Source of the DNA: Porphyromonas pogonae
Lineage (GTDB): Bacteria > Bacteroidota > Bacteroidia > Bacteroidales > Porphyromonadaceae
Assembly (NCBI RefSeq): GCF_036320655.1
Contig: NZ_CP143258.1
Coordinates: 1 to 64,000 of the forward strand
DNA: 64,000 nt
Direction: 5' to 3'
Each line of letters starts with the position of its first letter. Position 1 is the stretch's first letter. Under the pieces are notes generated by a model that made no database searches, was not told the origin of the DNA, and worked only from the letters and a program-made list of their open reading frames with translations. Positions 25,969 to 35,489 of this stretch are shown in pieces. The position numbers were made by a program, and so were the translations under genes.

Positions 25969-28900
25969 TTAGAGCTTCACCTCAAGCTTCATGAGACGGT
26001 CGGTAGGCGTTTTGGCTACTTTGACCCAGAGACGCCCCTTGCGATCGGCACTGTCATAGAAGTAGCCCGAAGCAGCTGATTCCCATGCTGCACGGGTAGC
26101 CACTGCTGTGAGTCGCTTGCCTTGTACCTCTACTACCTTGGGTGTGGCAGTACAGCGGATGTCGAAGGTATAACTGCGCTCACCGAAAATGCCTTGATAA
26201 TGCCCCTTGACAGGGTGAATCTGCACCTTAAGGTTCTTACCACTATTGTCCAGCTCCGACGTAATATTTGTCATAGCATATTCACCTTGCTCATACTTGC
26301 GTGTGAGCAAATCATCTTCATAAAGATCAAAAGAAGTCTTACCCTTGGGCCACAGCTCTACGGTGAGATGATCATGGGGCTTCTCCCACACATAGTGCAT
26401 GGCGTCATACATGGGTATGATAGCACCTGCCTTCACAAATACGGGGATGTCCTTGAGGTTGCACTTGTATTCCTTGAGCCACTCACCGCTCTTCATCTTC
26501 TCGCCCGTGAGCTGGTCATACCATTCTGCACCCCGGGGGAAATAGATGCTGTCACGCACCGTGCTCCACTTCTTGGAGGTATACACCGGTGCTACCATGA
26601 GCCACTCGCCACTCATAAACTGGTATCCGGCATGTGGCTTGTAGGTCTCCTTGTCGTGAGGGAACTCTAGCACCATAGCACGCACCATTGGGGTGCCTGA
26701 CGTATGAGCCTCACGGCAGTAAGTGTATTGGTAGGGGAGCATACGCATCTTGAGGTTGAGGAAGTGCCTGTTGATGCCTATATAAGGATCACCATACACC
26801 CACGGTTGCTTATTGGCAGGAGCCCAGCCACTCATGGTCATGAGTATGGGGGTGTACACCTTCCACTGCAAGTCACGTGTGTAGGTCATGGGAGACCCGC
26901 CGAATATGCCGTCGATATCGCTGGTAGCAGCGTTGAAAGCCGAGAGTCCCGAGCCTACTACTGTGGGGATGTGGTACTCGATGTACTTCCAGTTGGCCGA
27001 TTGGTCGCCAGACCACACCGTGGCATAGCGCTGCGTACCGGCCCAACCACAGACTGTCCAGACAAAGCCACGTGCATCGGAGTTGTTCTGTATACCTTCA
27101 AACGCAGCCTTGGCACCATTCAGGGCAAAGTCGTATCCACTACCTACCCAGGCTACATCGAGCTTGCAGAGGCGTGTGCCGTAGGTGCCTACCTCGGTGG
27201 CTATCTTGGCCACGCCGTTTTCTGTCCAGAGACCCGTCATGAAGCCACGCTTGTGTAACTCTCGTACTACACTATCGAGCTTGACGTAGCCACAGCCATA
27301 GCCGTCATTGGGTAATATCCAACCACGTGGCATATCATACTGTACATACTTGTCTGCTACCAGAGGCAGCACGTCGGGGGTAGACTGTGGCGTACCTATT
27401 CGTTGCTCGGGCTTGTTGTAGCAGTTGGCATCGCCCATGGTGAGCATCCACATAGCCGGCATAAAAGGTTTACCTGTAATGTCGGTATAGAGGTTGAGGT
27501 TGTCCTTGAGCGTATTGCCGGCGAAGTAGAAACAATCGAATCTGTTCTCATCATGGCTCAGTTTAGTGGTGGCTTTGAAGTCATATTCGCCCGTGGAGAA
27601 GGTGTTGCGGAAGGCGCCCCAACCTTTGGAACTCATCATAAATGGCGCAGGGTTGGGCACATCACCATCGTCCCACCCCCCGCTTACAGCTATCTTGACC
27701 AGGCTGTCACGGTGTGAGAAGCGACCGTTTTGCATACCTCCGCCAAAGAAATATTCATCGTCCTGACGTCTGATCTGCTGGTAAGTCTTTTGTCCGTATG
27801 TGAGGGGCGACAGCTCCTCAAACTTGAGCGTCTTGTTGTCTGCACCGTACAAGGCCATGCGCAGAGGCGACTTGTACACACGGAGTACGCAGTGAGGTGT
27901 GCTGAAAGCGTAGTAGTCGCGCTGCTCCTTCATCGTTACCTTGGGGCTGTGCACTTTGTAATCGACCACGATAGCATCACCGGCAGGGTTGGTATAGTTG
28001 CCTTCGGGAGCCAACCACACCCTGAAGATATCGTCACGCAAGAACGAAATCTTGAGGCGACTATCGCCTGAAGCCACTTCGTATTCATGATCAGCAAGGC
28101 GCTTCACAGCGGATACATTGCCCAGATTCATGGCTGTAGCAAAAAGTTTGACACGCAGGGTGTCGTTTGCGGGACGCTGGTCACCGGGAAGTGAAGATAC
28201 GATCTCGAGGGAGTGGGAGCCCTTGCCGGCAAGGTCGGTGGCAGGAAATGCCACCTCACGTTCTTGATTGAAGGCCAGTGGTTGTTTGGAGCCGGAGAGC
28301 ACGGCATTGAGGACTGTTTTGTCGTCGACCGTCAGTTTGAGCGGCACATCTCCGGTCACGGGATCGGATCCCATATTCTTTACTTTTACTTTGATTACTT
28401 CGCCTTTTTTGAAGTTATTGCCCTCAGGCTTGTGTGATGTAAGCTCGGTGACGGCAAGATCGCTTCGGAGCGGGTTGGCAAGGGCGATGTCATCGATCAT
28501 CCAATACCATGAGAAGATACCTTTCCAGTAAAAACGCAGGTACACAGTGCGCTTACCTGCTGCCACGTCCGTGATGTTTATTTCCTCCTGTATAGGTTTG
28601 TGCGGGCTGGTCACAGCGGGAATTGAGGGGGTGAGGTTGTACCACTTCCAGGTCTTAGCATCATTACTGACCATGACGTACAGCCCTGCATCCTTGTCGG
28701 TAAACCAGTCATTCCAGCGAGCTGTGTGTACGAACTTGAGGATGACCTGCTTCTCTGCCGAGCAGTCTATGGCACCCGTCTGAAAGTATGCACTGGGATA
28801 AACCTTGCTTTGGTTCCACTTGGTCACATCTTCATTAGTAATAGTACCGGGGCGGTACTGAATATGAAATCCGCGACTGATAGAGGCAATGGGAGGAGCC

Positions 28901-29115
28901 TGCTGGTTGAACTGGAATGAGCCGGGATAAGGCTGGTCGGTGACAATCCACTTACACTCGGCTTTGGAGCACGAGTCGCCGAGGGTCCATCCCTGTGGCA
29001 GTTTGCCGCCGGAGAAGTCTTCATGCCAAAACTCTCTCTGTGTATTGCTCTGGGCTTTGATGCCTATGACCGACAGTAGGCTCACAGCAAACATTAAGGC
29101 TAATTGTTTATTCAT
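25969..29115 (-). CDS. Secreted GH31 alpha-glucosidase-type glycoside hydrolase
   Basis: 1048 residues from the ATG at 29115, which gives the signal MNKQLALMFAVSLLSVIGIKA. Residues about 25-220 form a jelly-roll choice-of-anchor-J/MAM-like domain (EDFSGGKLPQGW, FSWYWMIDDIALANP), 220-330 an Ig/CARDB-like domain, 340-510 the GH31 N-terminal beta-sandwich, then the catalytic barrel and DUF5110-like C-terminal sheets. The nucleophile is D653 (KLDVAW) and the acid/base D704 (WSGDQSANW). GH31 enzymes include alpha-glucosidases, xylosidases and transglucosidases, and I cannot fix which. No SusC/SusD pair or T9SS C-terminal domain is visible. A TATCTTTG promoter element lies 107 bp upstream. Confidence 0.88.
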   Translation of the reverse strand: MNKQLALMFAVSLLSVIGIKAQSNTQREFWHEDFSGGKLPQGWTLGDSCSKAECKWIVTDQPYPGSFQFNQQAPPIASISRGFHIQYRPGTITNEDVTKWNQSKVYPSAYFQTGAIDCSAEKQVILKFVHTARWNDWFTDKDAGLYVMVSNDAKTWKWYNLTPSIPAVTSPHKPIQEEINITDVAAGKRTVYLRFYWKGIFSWYWMIDDIALANPLRSDLAVTELTSHKPEGNNFKKGEVIKVKVKNMGSDPVTGDVPLKLTVDDKTVLNAVLSGSKQPLAFNQEREVAFPATDLAGKGSHSLEIVSSLPGDQRPANDTLRVKLFATAMNLGNVSAVKRLADHEYEVASGDSRLKISFLRDDIFRVWLAPEGNYTNPAGDAIVVDYKVHSPKVTMKEQRDYYAFSTPHCVLRVYKSPLRMALYGADNKTLKFEELSPLTYGQKTYQQIRRQDDEYFFGGGMQNGRFSHRDSLVKIAVSGGWDDGDVPNPAPFMMSSKGWGAFRNTFSTGEYDFKATTKLSHDENRFDCFYFAGNTLKDNLNLYTDITGKPFMPAMWMLTMGDANCYNKPEQRIGTPQSTPDVLPLVADKYVQYDMPRGWILPNDGYGCGYVKLDSVVRELHKRGFMTGLWTENGVAKIATEVGTYGTRLCKLDVAWVGSGYDFALNGAKAAFEGIQNNSDARGFVWTVCGWAGTQRYATVWSGDQSANWKYIEYHIPTVVGSGLSAFNAATSDIDGIFGGSPMTYTRDLQWKVYTPILMTMSGWAPANKQPWVYGDPYIGINRHFLNLKMRMLPYQYTYCREAHTSGTPMVRAMVLEFPHDKETYKPHAGYQFMSGEWLMVAPVYTSKKWSTVRDSIYFPRGAEWYDQLTGEKMKSGEWLKEYKCNLKDIPVFVKAGAIIPMYDAMHYVWEKPHDHLTVELWPKGKTSFDLYEDDLLTRKYEQGEYAMTNITSELDNSGKNLKVQIHPVKGHYQGIFGERSYTFDIRCTATPKVVEVQGKRLTAVATRAAWESAASGYFYDSADRKGRLWVKVAKTPTDRLMKLEVKL

Positions 29116-29221
29116 GTAGTAATCAATCTTATTATAATGAAACAAGTTTTATGTCAAAGGACGGGCTTCTTGCTTATTTATTTATAGTACATAGTGTCAA
29201 TACTAAAGAAAGAAGATTTGA

Positions 29222-29229
29222 CAAAGATA
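29222..29229 (-). promoter_or_regulatory. GH31 promoter -7 element
   Basis: TATCTTTG on the minus strand with a TTTG -33 candidate about 22 bp upstream (in CATTTGATC). The interval (29231-29253) reads CTTATTTAAGACTTTGATC, similar to the inverted-repeat module of the dispersed elements. Confidence 0.5.
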
Positions 29230-29582
29230 ACTTATTTAAGACTTTGATCAAATGAATCTATTATTAATAATAAATTATCTATAAGTTATGCTATCACGAA
29301 TATACAGCGAGCTGAGTGCGATAGTAAAGCCTACTGCACCTGACAAAAAGAAGAGAAGAGTGAGGCAGTATACCTTGCGGATTAAACACTGAAATACTGC
29401 CCCTCTTGCCAAAGAAGGGTGGAAGCCTTGTTGCCTCCACCCTTCTACAGGTATCATGTATCGCCACCTTACGGGATGCAAGCGCCGGAGACAGTGATGC
29501 AACAGCCCGCTTATTTAAGCGATTTATAGATAATATTCACATTGCACAGACAGGGGATGGTATTGCACCACCCTATGACCGA
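29230..29582. other. Intergenic stretch between GH31 and the secreted unknown
   Basis: Contains one clear hairpin, AGAAGGGTGGA ... TCCACCCTTCT (about 29413-29446), followed on the minus strand by TTTGGC. It may be a weak terminator for the gene at 29583. Otherwise nothing was recognised. Confidence 0.4.
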
Positions 29583-30503
29583 TTATCTCCAATCGATCTT
29601 GATATTATTCAGCTCTATAATACCAGACTTAGAGTCGAACACATCTTGGTCGTTACCTTTGTAGCTGACTTTTACAGCACCTATTGTCAGTGCTTTGACA
29701 TCGGACAAGACGGGCTTGAACACCATGCCGCACTTCACCTTAGCGCCTTTGGCGACTATGCCACAAACGGTTTTGCTGAATGTACGTGTAGAGTGCGTAC
29801 CCGAGAGTATGTATGCTTCCAAAGGTTTGTAAGTATTGCCGGCTGCACTTTTGATAAAAGAGTTGCTTGCGGAACAATCGAGACAAACTTCCTGCGAGGG
29901 CAGGTTATGGCTGATTTCGAAGTTGAGTGTCACTGTCTGATTCTGTATGGAACCTACGGCCGATATCAAGCGCACATTGAAATTGGCAGAAAACGACTTC
30001 ACATAAGGAGGCGTATCGATGCCATGGGGCGGTTGCCTGTGAGTGGCATTGTAGGTCGGACTCTTGGACTGTATCTCACCGGAGAGCAGTGCCTGATCCA
30101 TATCTACCGCCAGCTCATCGGACGAATTGAACTTGAGGATCGCAAAAGTCTTGATTTGGCCTTTCTCATTGGTAAAACGTCTGAAGTATAGGATAGGCGA
30201 CTTATAATTGCGCACAGCGAGATCAGCCAAGACAATAGAGTTGTTACCGGCAGAGTCTCCGCCCGCCAAAGAATTGATGGCATCTACAGCCTTACCCAGA
30301 AAAGACTTGCGGGCATAGCGAAAGATGGATGCAAATCTGGTTCCCTTTTGGGGAGCTGTGATAATAAGTACATCGCCCACAGCATATGTGGTGCTATCGA
30401 CACCATAGAAATTATCGTTCGACTTATCGCCCGGAAACTGGGCATAGGCCTGCATAGCCATGGCCCACAACAAGATTGAAAAAATTACTAATTTCCTTTT
30501 CAT
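29583..30503 (-). CDS. Secreted protein of unknown function
   Basis: 306 residues with signal peptide MKRKLVIFSILLWAMAMQAYA. No lipobox and no membrane segment after the signal, so it is probably periplasmic or surface-exposed. The mature part is beta-rich (VGDVLIITAPQKG, LYFRRFTNEKGQIKTFAILKFN, SFSANFNVRLISAVGSIQNQTVTLNFEISH), with two cysteine-containing stretches (EVCLDCSASN, TVCGIVAKGAKVKCGM). The C-terminal half resembles an immunoglobulin-like fold. I do not recognise the family. It stands alone between the GH31 and znu genes. Confidence 0.6.
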   Translation of the reverse strand: MKRKLVIFSILLWAMAMQAYAQFPGDKSNDNFYGVDSTTYAVGDVLIITAPQKGTRFASIFRYARKSFLGKAVDAINSLAGGDSAGNNSIVLADLAVRNYKSPILYFRRFTNEKGQIKTFAILKFNSSDELAVDMDQALLSGEIQSKSPTYNATHRQPPHGIDTPPYVKSFSANFNVRLISAVGSIQNQTVTLNFEISHNLPSQEVCLDCSASNSFIKSAAGNTYKPLEAYILSGTHSTRTFSKTVCGIVAKGAKVKCGMVFKPVLSDVKALTIGAVKVSYKGNDQDVFDSKSGIIELNNIKIDWR

Positions 30504-30707
30504 AATATCAGTAGTAAAATAGATTGATCAAGATAATATCTCATAGGAGCTATACACTCCGCTTGGTACACATAATACAATTAAACGGCAGTACGGAGGC
30601 AAAAGTATACGCACGGTACTTTTACAACGCTTTTACAGGAGTATCAGCCTCCCCTCTCCACCACAAACAATAAGTACACTGCCGAGATCAGGATGCTATC
30701 TCTGCAC

Positions 30708-31337
30708 TCAGCCCAGGTTATACCGTTGCCAGAATCCCCCGTCTTCGGGAATAGCGTCGTGCGTAACCATAAGGATGGTGATCTCATCCTTGCGAAAGGC
30801 TTCGAGTAACTCGGAGAACTGTGTCTGAGCCGTGTTATCGAGAAAGCTCATCGGTTCGTCGAGGATGAGTATTTCGGGATCCGAAGCCAAAGCCCTTGCC
30901 AGCAACACCCGCTGGAGCTGCCCTCCACTGAGGCGACCTATAGGAGCAGTGCTCTTGCACTCCAGACTCACTGCCTGAAGCAAGTGCGCTACACGTTGCT
31001 TCCGTTCGATACGAGGCATGCCTCCAGGCAGTCCGGAATCTATCACCTCGGCTACATTGATGGGAAAAGCATGATCGATGCGACTGATCTGCGGCAAATA
31101 ACCCATAGCGGGTTTGCCACATACATTCCCCGCTACATCATAAAAACGGAGCGATCCGCCTAAGAGCGGAGTAAGCCCCAGTATCGTTTTGATGAGTGTC
31201 GTTTTACCACCGCCGTTAGGCCCTGTAATAGCCCAATGCTCCGACCTGTGCACAGTAAAGTCGACATGCTGCCTGACAATGCGATCCTTATAGCCTATTA
31301 CAGCATCGCTGATTTCAATGATGGGCTTGGTCTGCAT
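30708..31337 (-). CDS. znuC: Metal ABC transporter ATPase, ZnuC-like
   Basis: 209 residues. Walker A GPNGGGKTT, signature LSGGQLQR, Walker B ILILDEP and the switch VTHDAIPEDGG are all intact. It closely follows the ATPases of zinc/manganese transporters (YLPQISRIDHAFPINVAEVI). It overlaps the binding-protein gene by 23 bp. No permease gene follows: after its stop come 204 bp without a gene, then an unrelated secreted protein. The membrane partner must be elsewhere in the genome or missing. Confidence 0.85.
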   Translation of the reverse strand: MQTKPIIEISDAVIGYKDRIVRQHVDFTVHRSEHWAITGPNGGGKTTLIKTILGLTPLLGGSLRFYDVAGNVCGKPAMGYLPQISRIDHAFPINVAEVIDSGLPGGMPRIERKQRVAHLLQAVSLECKSTAPIGRLSGGQLQRVLLARALASDPEILILDEPMSFLDNTAQTQFSELLEAFRKDEITILMVTHDAIPEDGGFWQRYNLG

Positions 31338-32235
31338 GAGCTATGGAACGTGCCACGTGATACATCTGCGCCTTCCAGTCACCGTCCAGAGGGTTTATTG
31401 TCACAATCTCAGCATTGATCTCCTGAGCTATATTTCGGATAATATCCGTATTGAACTCCGGTTGCAACAGTACTACCTTCACGTGGTCGTGCCGTGCGCG
31501 GTCTATAAGATCTCTGAGCTGGGCGGGATTAGGGTCTTTGCCATGTTGCTCCACTACCAGTTGGGTAAGGTTGAAGTCCTTGGCAAAGTCGGTAAGCGAC
31601 GGGTGGAATATCACAAAGGAGCGTGAAGTAACACCGCTCAAGATAGACTTGATATCGGCACCCACTTTATCGATGTCAGCCACGAGGGAGTTATAATTGC
31701 GCTCCATCATCTTCATAGATATCGAGTCATGGGGATCACTGAGACTAACCAGTGCGGCATAGGTGTTACGGGCAAGTTCCAATGCACCGGAGATGCTTGT
31801 CCAGTAGTGCGGATCAGTACAGATATGTGTATCGTCGTGCTTATGATCGCTATTGCATGTGCCGTTGTTATTGCCGGGAGCAGACGTGCACCCGCCTACT
31901 TGCGGTTCCATATCAAATAGTTTGATACCGGCATTCACCTCGCCTATGCGTTTCACCCAATTCTTTTCAAACCCGAGTTGGCCTATGTAAAAATACGCTT
32001 CACAGTCAGCCAGTTGTTGCATCTCCTGTGGGGAGGGATCGTAAGTCTCTGGGCTCTGCCCTTTGGGCACCAATGTGACAACGTCAAAGAGTGTATCGGC
32101 AATAGTCTTGATGATGGCCTTTTGAGGCTCTATCGTCACTGCAATCTGCTTTTTCCGCTTCGCAGCCGGGGTGCATGAAAAGAGTGTAAATCCGATAAAA
32201 AGCAATGAAAAATACCGGAAGTATATATGCTTCAT
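31315..32235 (-). CDS. znuA: Zinc/manganese ABC transporter binding lipoprotein, ZnuA-like
   Basis: 306 residues. The lipoprotein signal ends in FTLFSC. It has the TroA/ZnuA fold with metal-ligand segments SPETYDPSPQEM, a His-rich loop (HKHDDTHICTDPHYW), FVIFHPSLTDFAKDF and QPEFNTDIIRNIA. The His/Asp-rich loop is typical of zinc-specific members. The TACCTTTG -7 element on the minus strand lies 44 bp upstream. It overlaps znuC. It delivers zinc to an inner-membrane permease that is not encoded here. Confidence 0.85.
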   Translation of the reverse strand: MKHIYFRYFSLLFIGFTLFSCTPAAKRKKQIAVTIEPQKAIIKTIADTLFDVVTLVPKGQSPETYDPSPQEMQQLADCEAYFYIGQLGFEKNWVKRIGEVNAGIKLFDMEPQVGGCTSAPGNNNGTCNSDHKHDDTHICTDPHYWTSISGALELARNTYAALVSLSDPHDSISMKMMERNYNSLVADIDKVGADIKSILSGVTSRSFVIFHPSLTDFAKDFNLTQLVVEQHGKDPNPAQLRDLIDRARHDHVKVVLLQPEFNTDIIRNIAQEINAEIVTINPLDGDWKAQMYHVARSIAHADQAHH

Positions 32236-32278
32236 GTTAAACGAGTAATGTTAAAATTGATTTTTCCAATAATTCTAT

Positions 32279-32286
32279 CAAAGGTA
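32279..32286 (-). promoter_or_regulatory. znuA promoter -7 element
   Basis: TACCTTTG on the minus strand, exact TAnnTTTG, 44 bp before znuA. I saw no recognisable Zur palindrome. Confidence 0.5.
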
Positions 32287-32383
32287 ATAATAATGTATCG
32301 GAAAAAACGCCCATCCCATAAGTATCTCCAAAGAAATAAACACCTAAAGCTTTATACCTTATATGATTTGAGTGATAATTCAT

Positions 32384-32391
32384 TACTTTTG
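32384..32391 (+). promoter_or_regulatory. ricT promoter -7 element
   Basis: TACTTTTG, exact TAnnTTTG, 85 bp before the ATG at 32476. It lies inside the over-long open frame that begins at 32227 and argues for the later start. Confidence 0.45.
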
Positions 32392-32475
32392 TATATCATA
32401 TGGATAACAAATCCGTGCACGAGGCATAAACACCGGCACAGGATATTCTTATTGCATTATTTGATTCAATTTTAC

Positions 32476-33888
32476 ATGAAATATATCAATTCCAAGTCTA
32501 CAAACGGCTGCTGCCGTATGAACAAGACCGGTAGCAACGGTTGTCTGAAGACTCAACTTAATACATTTGACTGGCTCACGGATATACCTCACTTCCATGA
32601 ATCCGGCGATTACGTGGAAGTGCAGTTCAAAAACACGCGCAAGGGCTACTACCTCAACACAGAAAAGATAGACCTGTACAAAGGAGACATCGTTGCCGTA
32701 GAGGCCTCCCCCGGTCACGATATAGGTATCGTTACGCTCACCGGAAAGCTGGTACCGCTGGCTATGGCGAAGCACAAATACAATCCGGAGAAAAACGAAG
32801 ACCGTAAGATATATCGTATAGCTCGTCCCGGAGATATTGAAAAATGGGAAGAAGCGAAGTCACGTGAGCATGACACGATGATACAGTCACGGCAAATAGC
32901 AGCCGATCTCAATCTGGATATGAAGATAGGCGACGTAGAGTATCAGGGCGATGGTAACAAGGCAATCTTTTACTACATTGCCGACGGGCGAGTCGATTTC
33001 CGCCAACTCATACGTGTACTGGCCGATACTTTCCATGTACGTATCGAGATGAAACAGATCGGGGCACGGCAGGAAGCCGGTCGCATCGGAGGTATAGGCC
33101 CCTGTGGCAGGCAGCTGTGCTGCTCATCATGGATGACCAACTTTATATCTGTAAATACCTCTGCCGCGCGCATCCAAGATCTGTCCATGAATCCGCAGAA
33201 ACTCACGGGACAATGTGCCAAGCTCAAATGCTGTATGAACTTCGAAGTAGATGCTTATCTTGAGGTGCAGAAGAAGCTGCCCAGCAAAGAGGTGGTGCTC
33301 GAAACACTACACGGATCATACTACCACTTCAAGACGGACAACTTCCAGCGTATGCTTACCTACAGCCCGTCCAAGACCTCCACGATGCATATGGTCACCA
33401 TCCCAGCCAAGCGTGTATTCGATATCATAGCGATGAACAGGCGTGGAGAGAAACCTGAGACTCTGGAATATGACTCGCTCAACGACAAGCCTCAAAAGCA
33501 AACGGCAGACATCCTCAACGAGAACAGCCTTACACGATTTGATGGCGGAGCCGAACACAACGGACAAGGAGGCAAGAGATCTCACAATGGACGTAATGGC
33601 GACAGGAATCGCAATAGGAAGCCACCCCACGCCGTTATGCAACAGCCTGACAAGTTACAGGACTCACGTCCCAACCCCAAGAACGAAAATAGAAGAACAG
33701 AGGAGCAAAGGCGTGTGGCGGATAGGAGCAACAGGCAGCGCGAGGGCGGACAAAATGGCCATCCCAACAATCAGCCCCGCAAAACAGAGCAGATAAGAAA
33801 CGGAGCATTCAACAGAGAAAATAAAAACGGTAACAATCAGGGACGAAACATTAGAGAAAACCGTCCTGCTACCGACAATAAGGAATAA
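32476..33888 (+). CDS. ricT: PSP1/RicT-family protein with a long basic tail
   Basis: 470 residues from the ATG at 32476. The open frame extends 83 codons upstream, but that part overlaps znuA and its promoter and has no conserved sequence. Residues about 1-330 match the PSP1 domain, with the cysteine motifs GPCGRQLCCSSW and GQCAKLKCCMNFE that hold iron-sulfur clusters in RicT-type proteins. In Bacillus RicT helps RNase Y act; in Bacteroidetes the gene sits beside gldH, as here (26-bp gap). The last about 110 residues are a disordered tail rich in Asn, Arg and Gly (GKRSHNGRNGDRNRNRK), suggesting RNA binding (inference). Confidence 0.85.
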   Translation: MKYINSKSTNGCCRMNKTGSNGCLKTQLNTFDWLTDIPHFHESGDYVEVQFKNTRKGYYLNTEKIDLYKGDIVAVEASPGHDIGIVTLTGKLVPLAMAKHKYNPEKNEDRKIYRIARPGDIEKWEEAKSREHDTMIQSRQIAADLNLDMKIGDVEYQGDGNKAIFYYIADGRVDFRQLIRVLADTFHVRIEMKQIGARQEAGRIGGIGPCGRQLCCSSWMTNFISVNTSAARIQDLSMNPQKLTGQCAKLKCCMNFEVDAYLEVQKKLPSKEVVLETLHGSYYHFKTDNFQRMLTYSPSKTSTMHMVTIPAKRVFDIIAMNRRGEKPETLEYDSLNDKPQKQTADILNENSLTRFDGGAEHNGQGGKRSHNGRNGDRNRNRKPPHAVMQQPDKLQDSRPNPKNENRRTEEQRRVADRSNRQREGGQNGHPNNQPRKTEQIRNGAFNRENKNGNNQGRNIRENRPATDNKE

Positions 33889-33914
33889 ACCAACCCATCA
33901 GTCATTACGATACA

Positions 33915-34415
33915 GTGATACCACTATTACTCCATTACCTCAGGCAGCACTACATGGCAGTATTGCTATGTAGTGCCATGTTGTGCCTAGCTCTTACAGG
34001 CTGCGACAGCCCGGGACCGGACAAGGAGTTTATCAGTTATCGCAAAGTCGACGACAATACTTGGAGCCCTGATATGCCTGTGACTTTCGATCTGTTCTTC
34101 CCCAAGATCGGAGATACATACAGCTTACAACTCCTGCTGCGCCACAACAATGACTATCCCAGTGGCAGGGTAAGCATCCGGGTAGAGTTTATGCGTGACT
34201 ATCAGTACCGCAGGGTAGATACCCTGCATCTCAACCTCGCCTCAGCCCCGGGCAAATGGCTGGGGCATGGCGTGGTACTCAAAGAAATATCCTGCCCCGT
34301 CTATTACTCTATATCACCACCCATAGCAGGTATTTACAAGCTCAACGTATCACCCTTGGATGTATCCGGGGCAAACGGTATAGAAAATGTGGGCGTACGG
34401 TTACTGAAAAAATAA
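33915..34415 (+). CDS. gldH: GldH-type gliding motility lipoprotein
   Basis: 166 residues if started at the GTG at 33915, or 153 from the ATG at 33954. The first gives a basic N-terminal region (LRQHY) before the hydrophobic stretch, so I favour it, but the ATG is possible. The lipobox is LALTGC, followed by DSPGPDKEFISYRKVDDNTWSPDMPVTFDL, typical of GldH. In Flavobacterium GldH belongs to the gliding/type IX secretion machinery, while Bacteroidales also carry it without gliding. It follows ricT by 26 bp. Confidence 0.8.
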   Translation: MIPLLLHYLRQHYMAVLLCSAMLCLALTGCDSPGPDKEFISYRKVDDNTWSPDMPVTFDLFFPKIGDTYSLQLLLRHNNDYPSGRVSIRVEFMRDYQYRRVDTLHLNLASAPGKWLGHGVVLKEISCPVYYSISPPIAGIYKLNVSPLDVSGANGIENVGVRLLKK

Positions 34416-34490
34416 CGCCCCCTCACGTTCCTCCATTGACGATTTCCCATCACAAGAGAATTATCTTCTATAAGAAAAGGGAGCAACTCT

Positions 34491-35489
34491 TTACTCTGAA
34501 GCGTCCTTGATTTTTTTGATAATCAGATCTATGAGCCCTGTGAGGTTCACATAGGGTACCGGTCTCATGCGCCCTGTGCGGGGATCATACTCGTAGTTCA
34601 CACCGCCCTCAATGCGTCCGCCGCCCTCTACCATATAGCCTACACCACCACCCACACCAAATGAGCGGTTCATTGCATTGAAGTTCTGATTAAAGTACGG
34701 GGAGCTACTATAACCGCCGTAGCCCGTACCATAGATATAAAAGCCTGATCCGGGGGTAAACATATAATTCACACGCATATTTCCATAGTAATTGGCATTG
34801 TTAAACCCTTGTGAGAAGGGAGTATTATACAGCATGGCTCCGCCATTGAGCATCACATCTACATGGTCGCCCAGGCGTATACCTGCATTCATATAAGGAT
34901 TTATAAATTGTTGTCTCATATAGGATCCGTAGCCAATGCCCGCACTCAACCTCATATTATCCATAGGCCTCAGGGTCACACCCAGATCGGCACGGTAATA
35001 CTTCTCTATCGTGGCTACAAAAGGCGATGATGTAAGGCCTATATCCACGGAACCATTGAGCGAAATCCGTCTATCAAGTCGCACACTCACCCCCAGTGAC
35101 TTCACATCATTGTAAGCATTCGCCCTATCTACCCACTGATGCGCCTGTGCCGATCCCAATATATCTACTGATCCAATGCGTGCCCCTCCCGCTTGTTTAC
35201 TTACCAGTCCCAAATCGAAGGCTTTTTCTGAATAGGGAACCGATTTGGTATCGGGTTTCTTCAAGAGAGATTTTACATCCGTAAATAGAGGGCTCATTGT
35301 TTTTGGAGTATTAGTCGGCAACTTTGTCGCAGGCAAGGAATCGGGTAGCGACAACGAAGGGACGTGACGTTCCAATGGCTTAAAAAGAATCAAGCTATCT
35401 CTTCCTGATTTATTCTTTGGCGTCTGTGCATGGGTCACAGAAATGGTAGAGATAATTATAAGTAAGGAGTAACAGGCTATCTGTTGCAT
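34491..35489 (-). CDS. Exported outer-membrane barrel-like protein
   Basis: 332 residues with an N-terminal signal (ACYSLLIIISTISVTHAQ). Residues about 20-110 are a Pro/Ser/Leu-rich linker. The rest alternates aromatic and glycine residues in amphipathic strands (LGVSVRLDRRISLNGSVDIGLTSS, MRLSAGIGYGSYMRQQF, GGGVGYMVEGGGRIEGGVNYEYD), which suggests a small beta-barrel of about eight strands or more. The family is not recognised. Convergent with gldH, alone in its transcript, and divergent from the element at 35707. Confidence 0.6.
   Translation of the reverse strand: MQQIACYSLLIIISTISVTHAQTPKNKSGRDSLILFKPLERHVPSLSLPDSLPATKLPTNTPKTMSPLFTDVKSLLKKPDTKSVPYSEKAFDLGLVSKQAGGARIGSVDILGSAQAHQWVDRANAYNDVKSLGVSVRLDRRISLNGSVDIGLTSSPFVATIEKYYRADLGVTLRPMDNMRLSAGIGYGSYMRQQFINPYMNAGIRLGDHVDVMLNGGAMLYNTPFSQGFNNANYYGNMRVNYMFTPGSGFYIYGTGYGGYSSSPYFNQNFNAMNRSFGVGGGVGYMVEGGGRIEGGVNYEYDPRTGRMRPVPYVNLTGLIDLIIKKIKDASE

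Noticed and set aside
25969-26200. T9SS sorting domain at the C-terminus of GH31
   Set aside because: The end belongs to the GH31 C-terminal sheets (ending KLEVKL) and lacks the Ig-like sorting domain pattern.
29406-30191. 261-codon plus-strand frame
   Set aside because: Lies antisense within the secreted protein gene at 29583-30503, no promoter, no domain; a shadow.
32227-32475. N-terminal extension of ricT
   Set aside because: It overlaps znuA and the ricT -7 element and shows no conserved residues; the ATG at 32476 fits the family.
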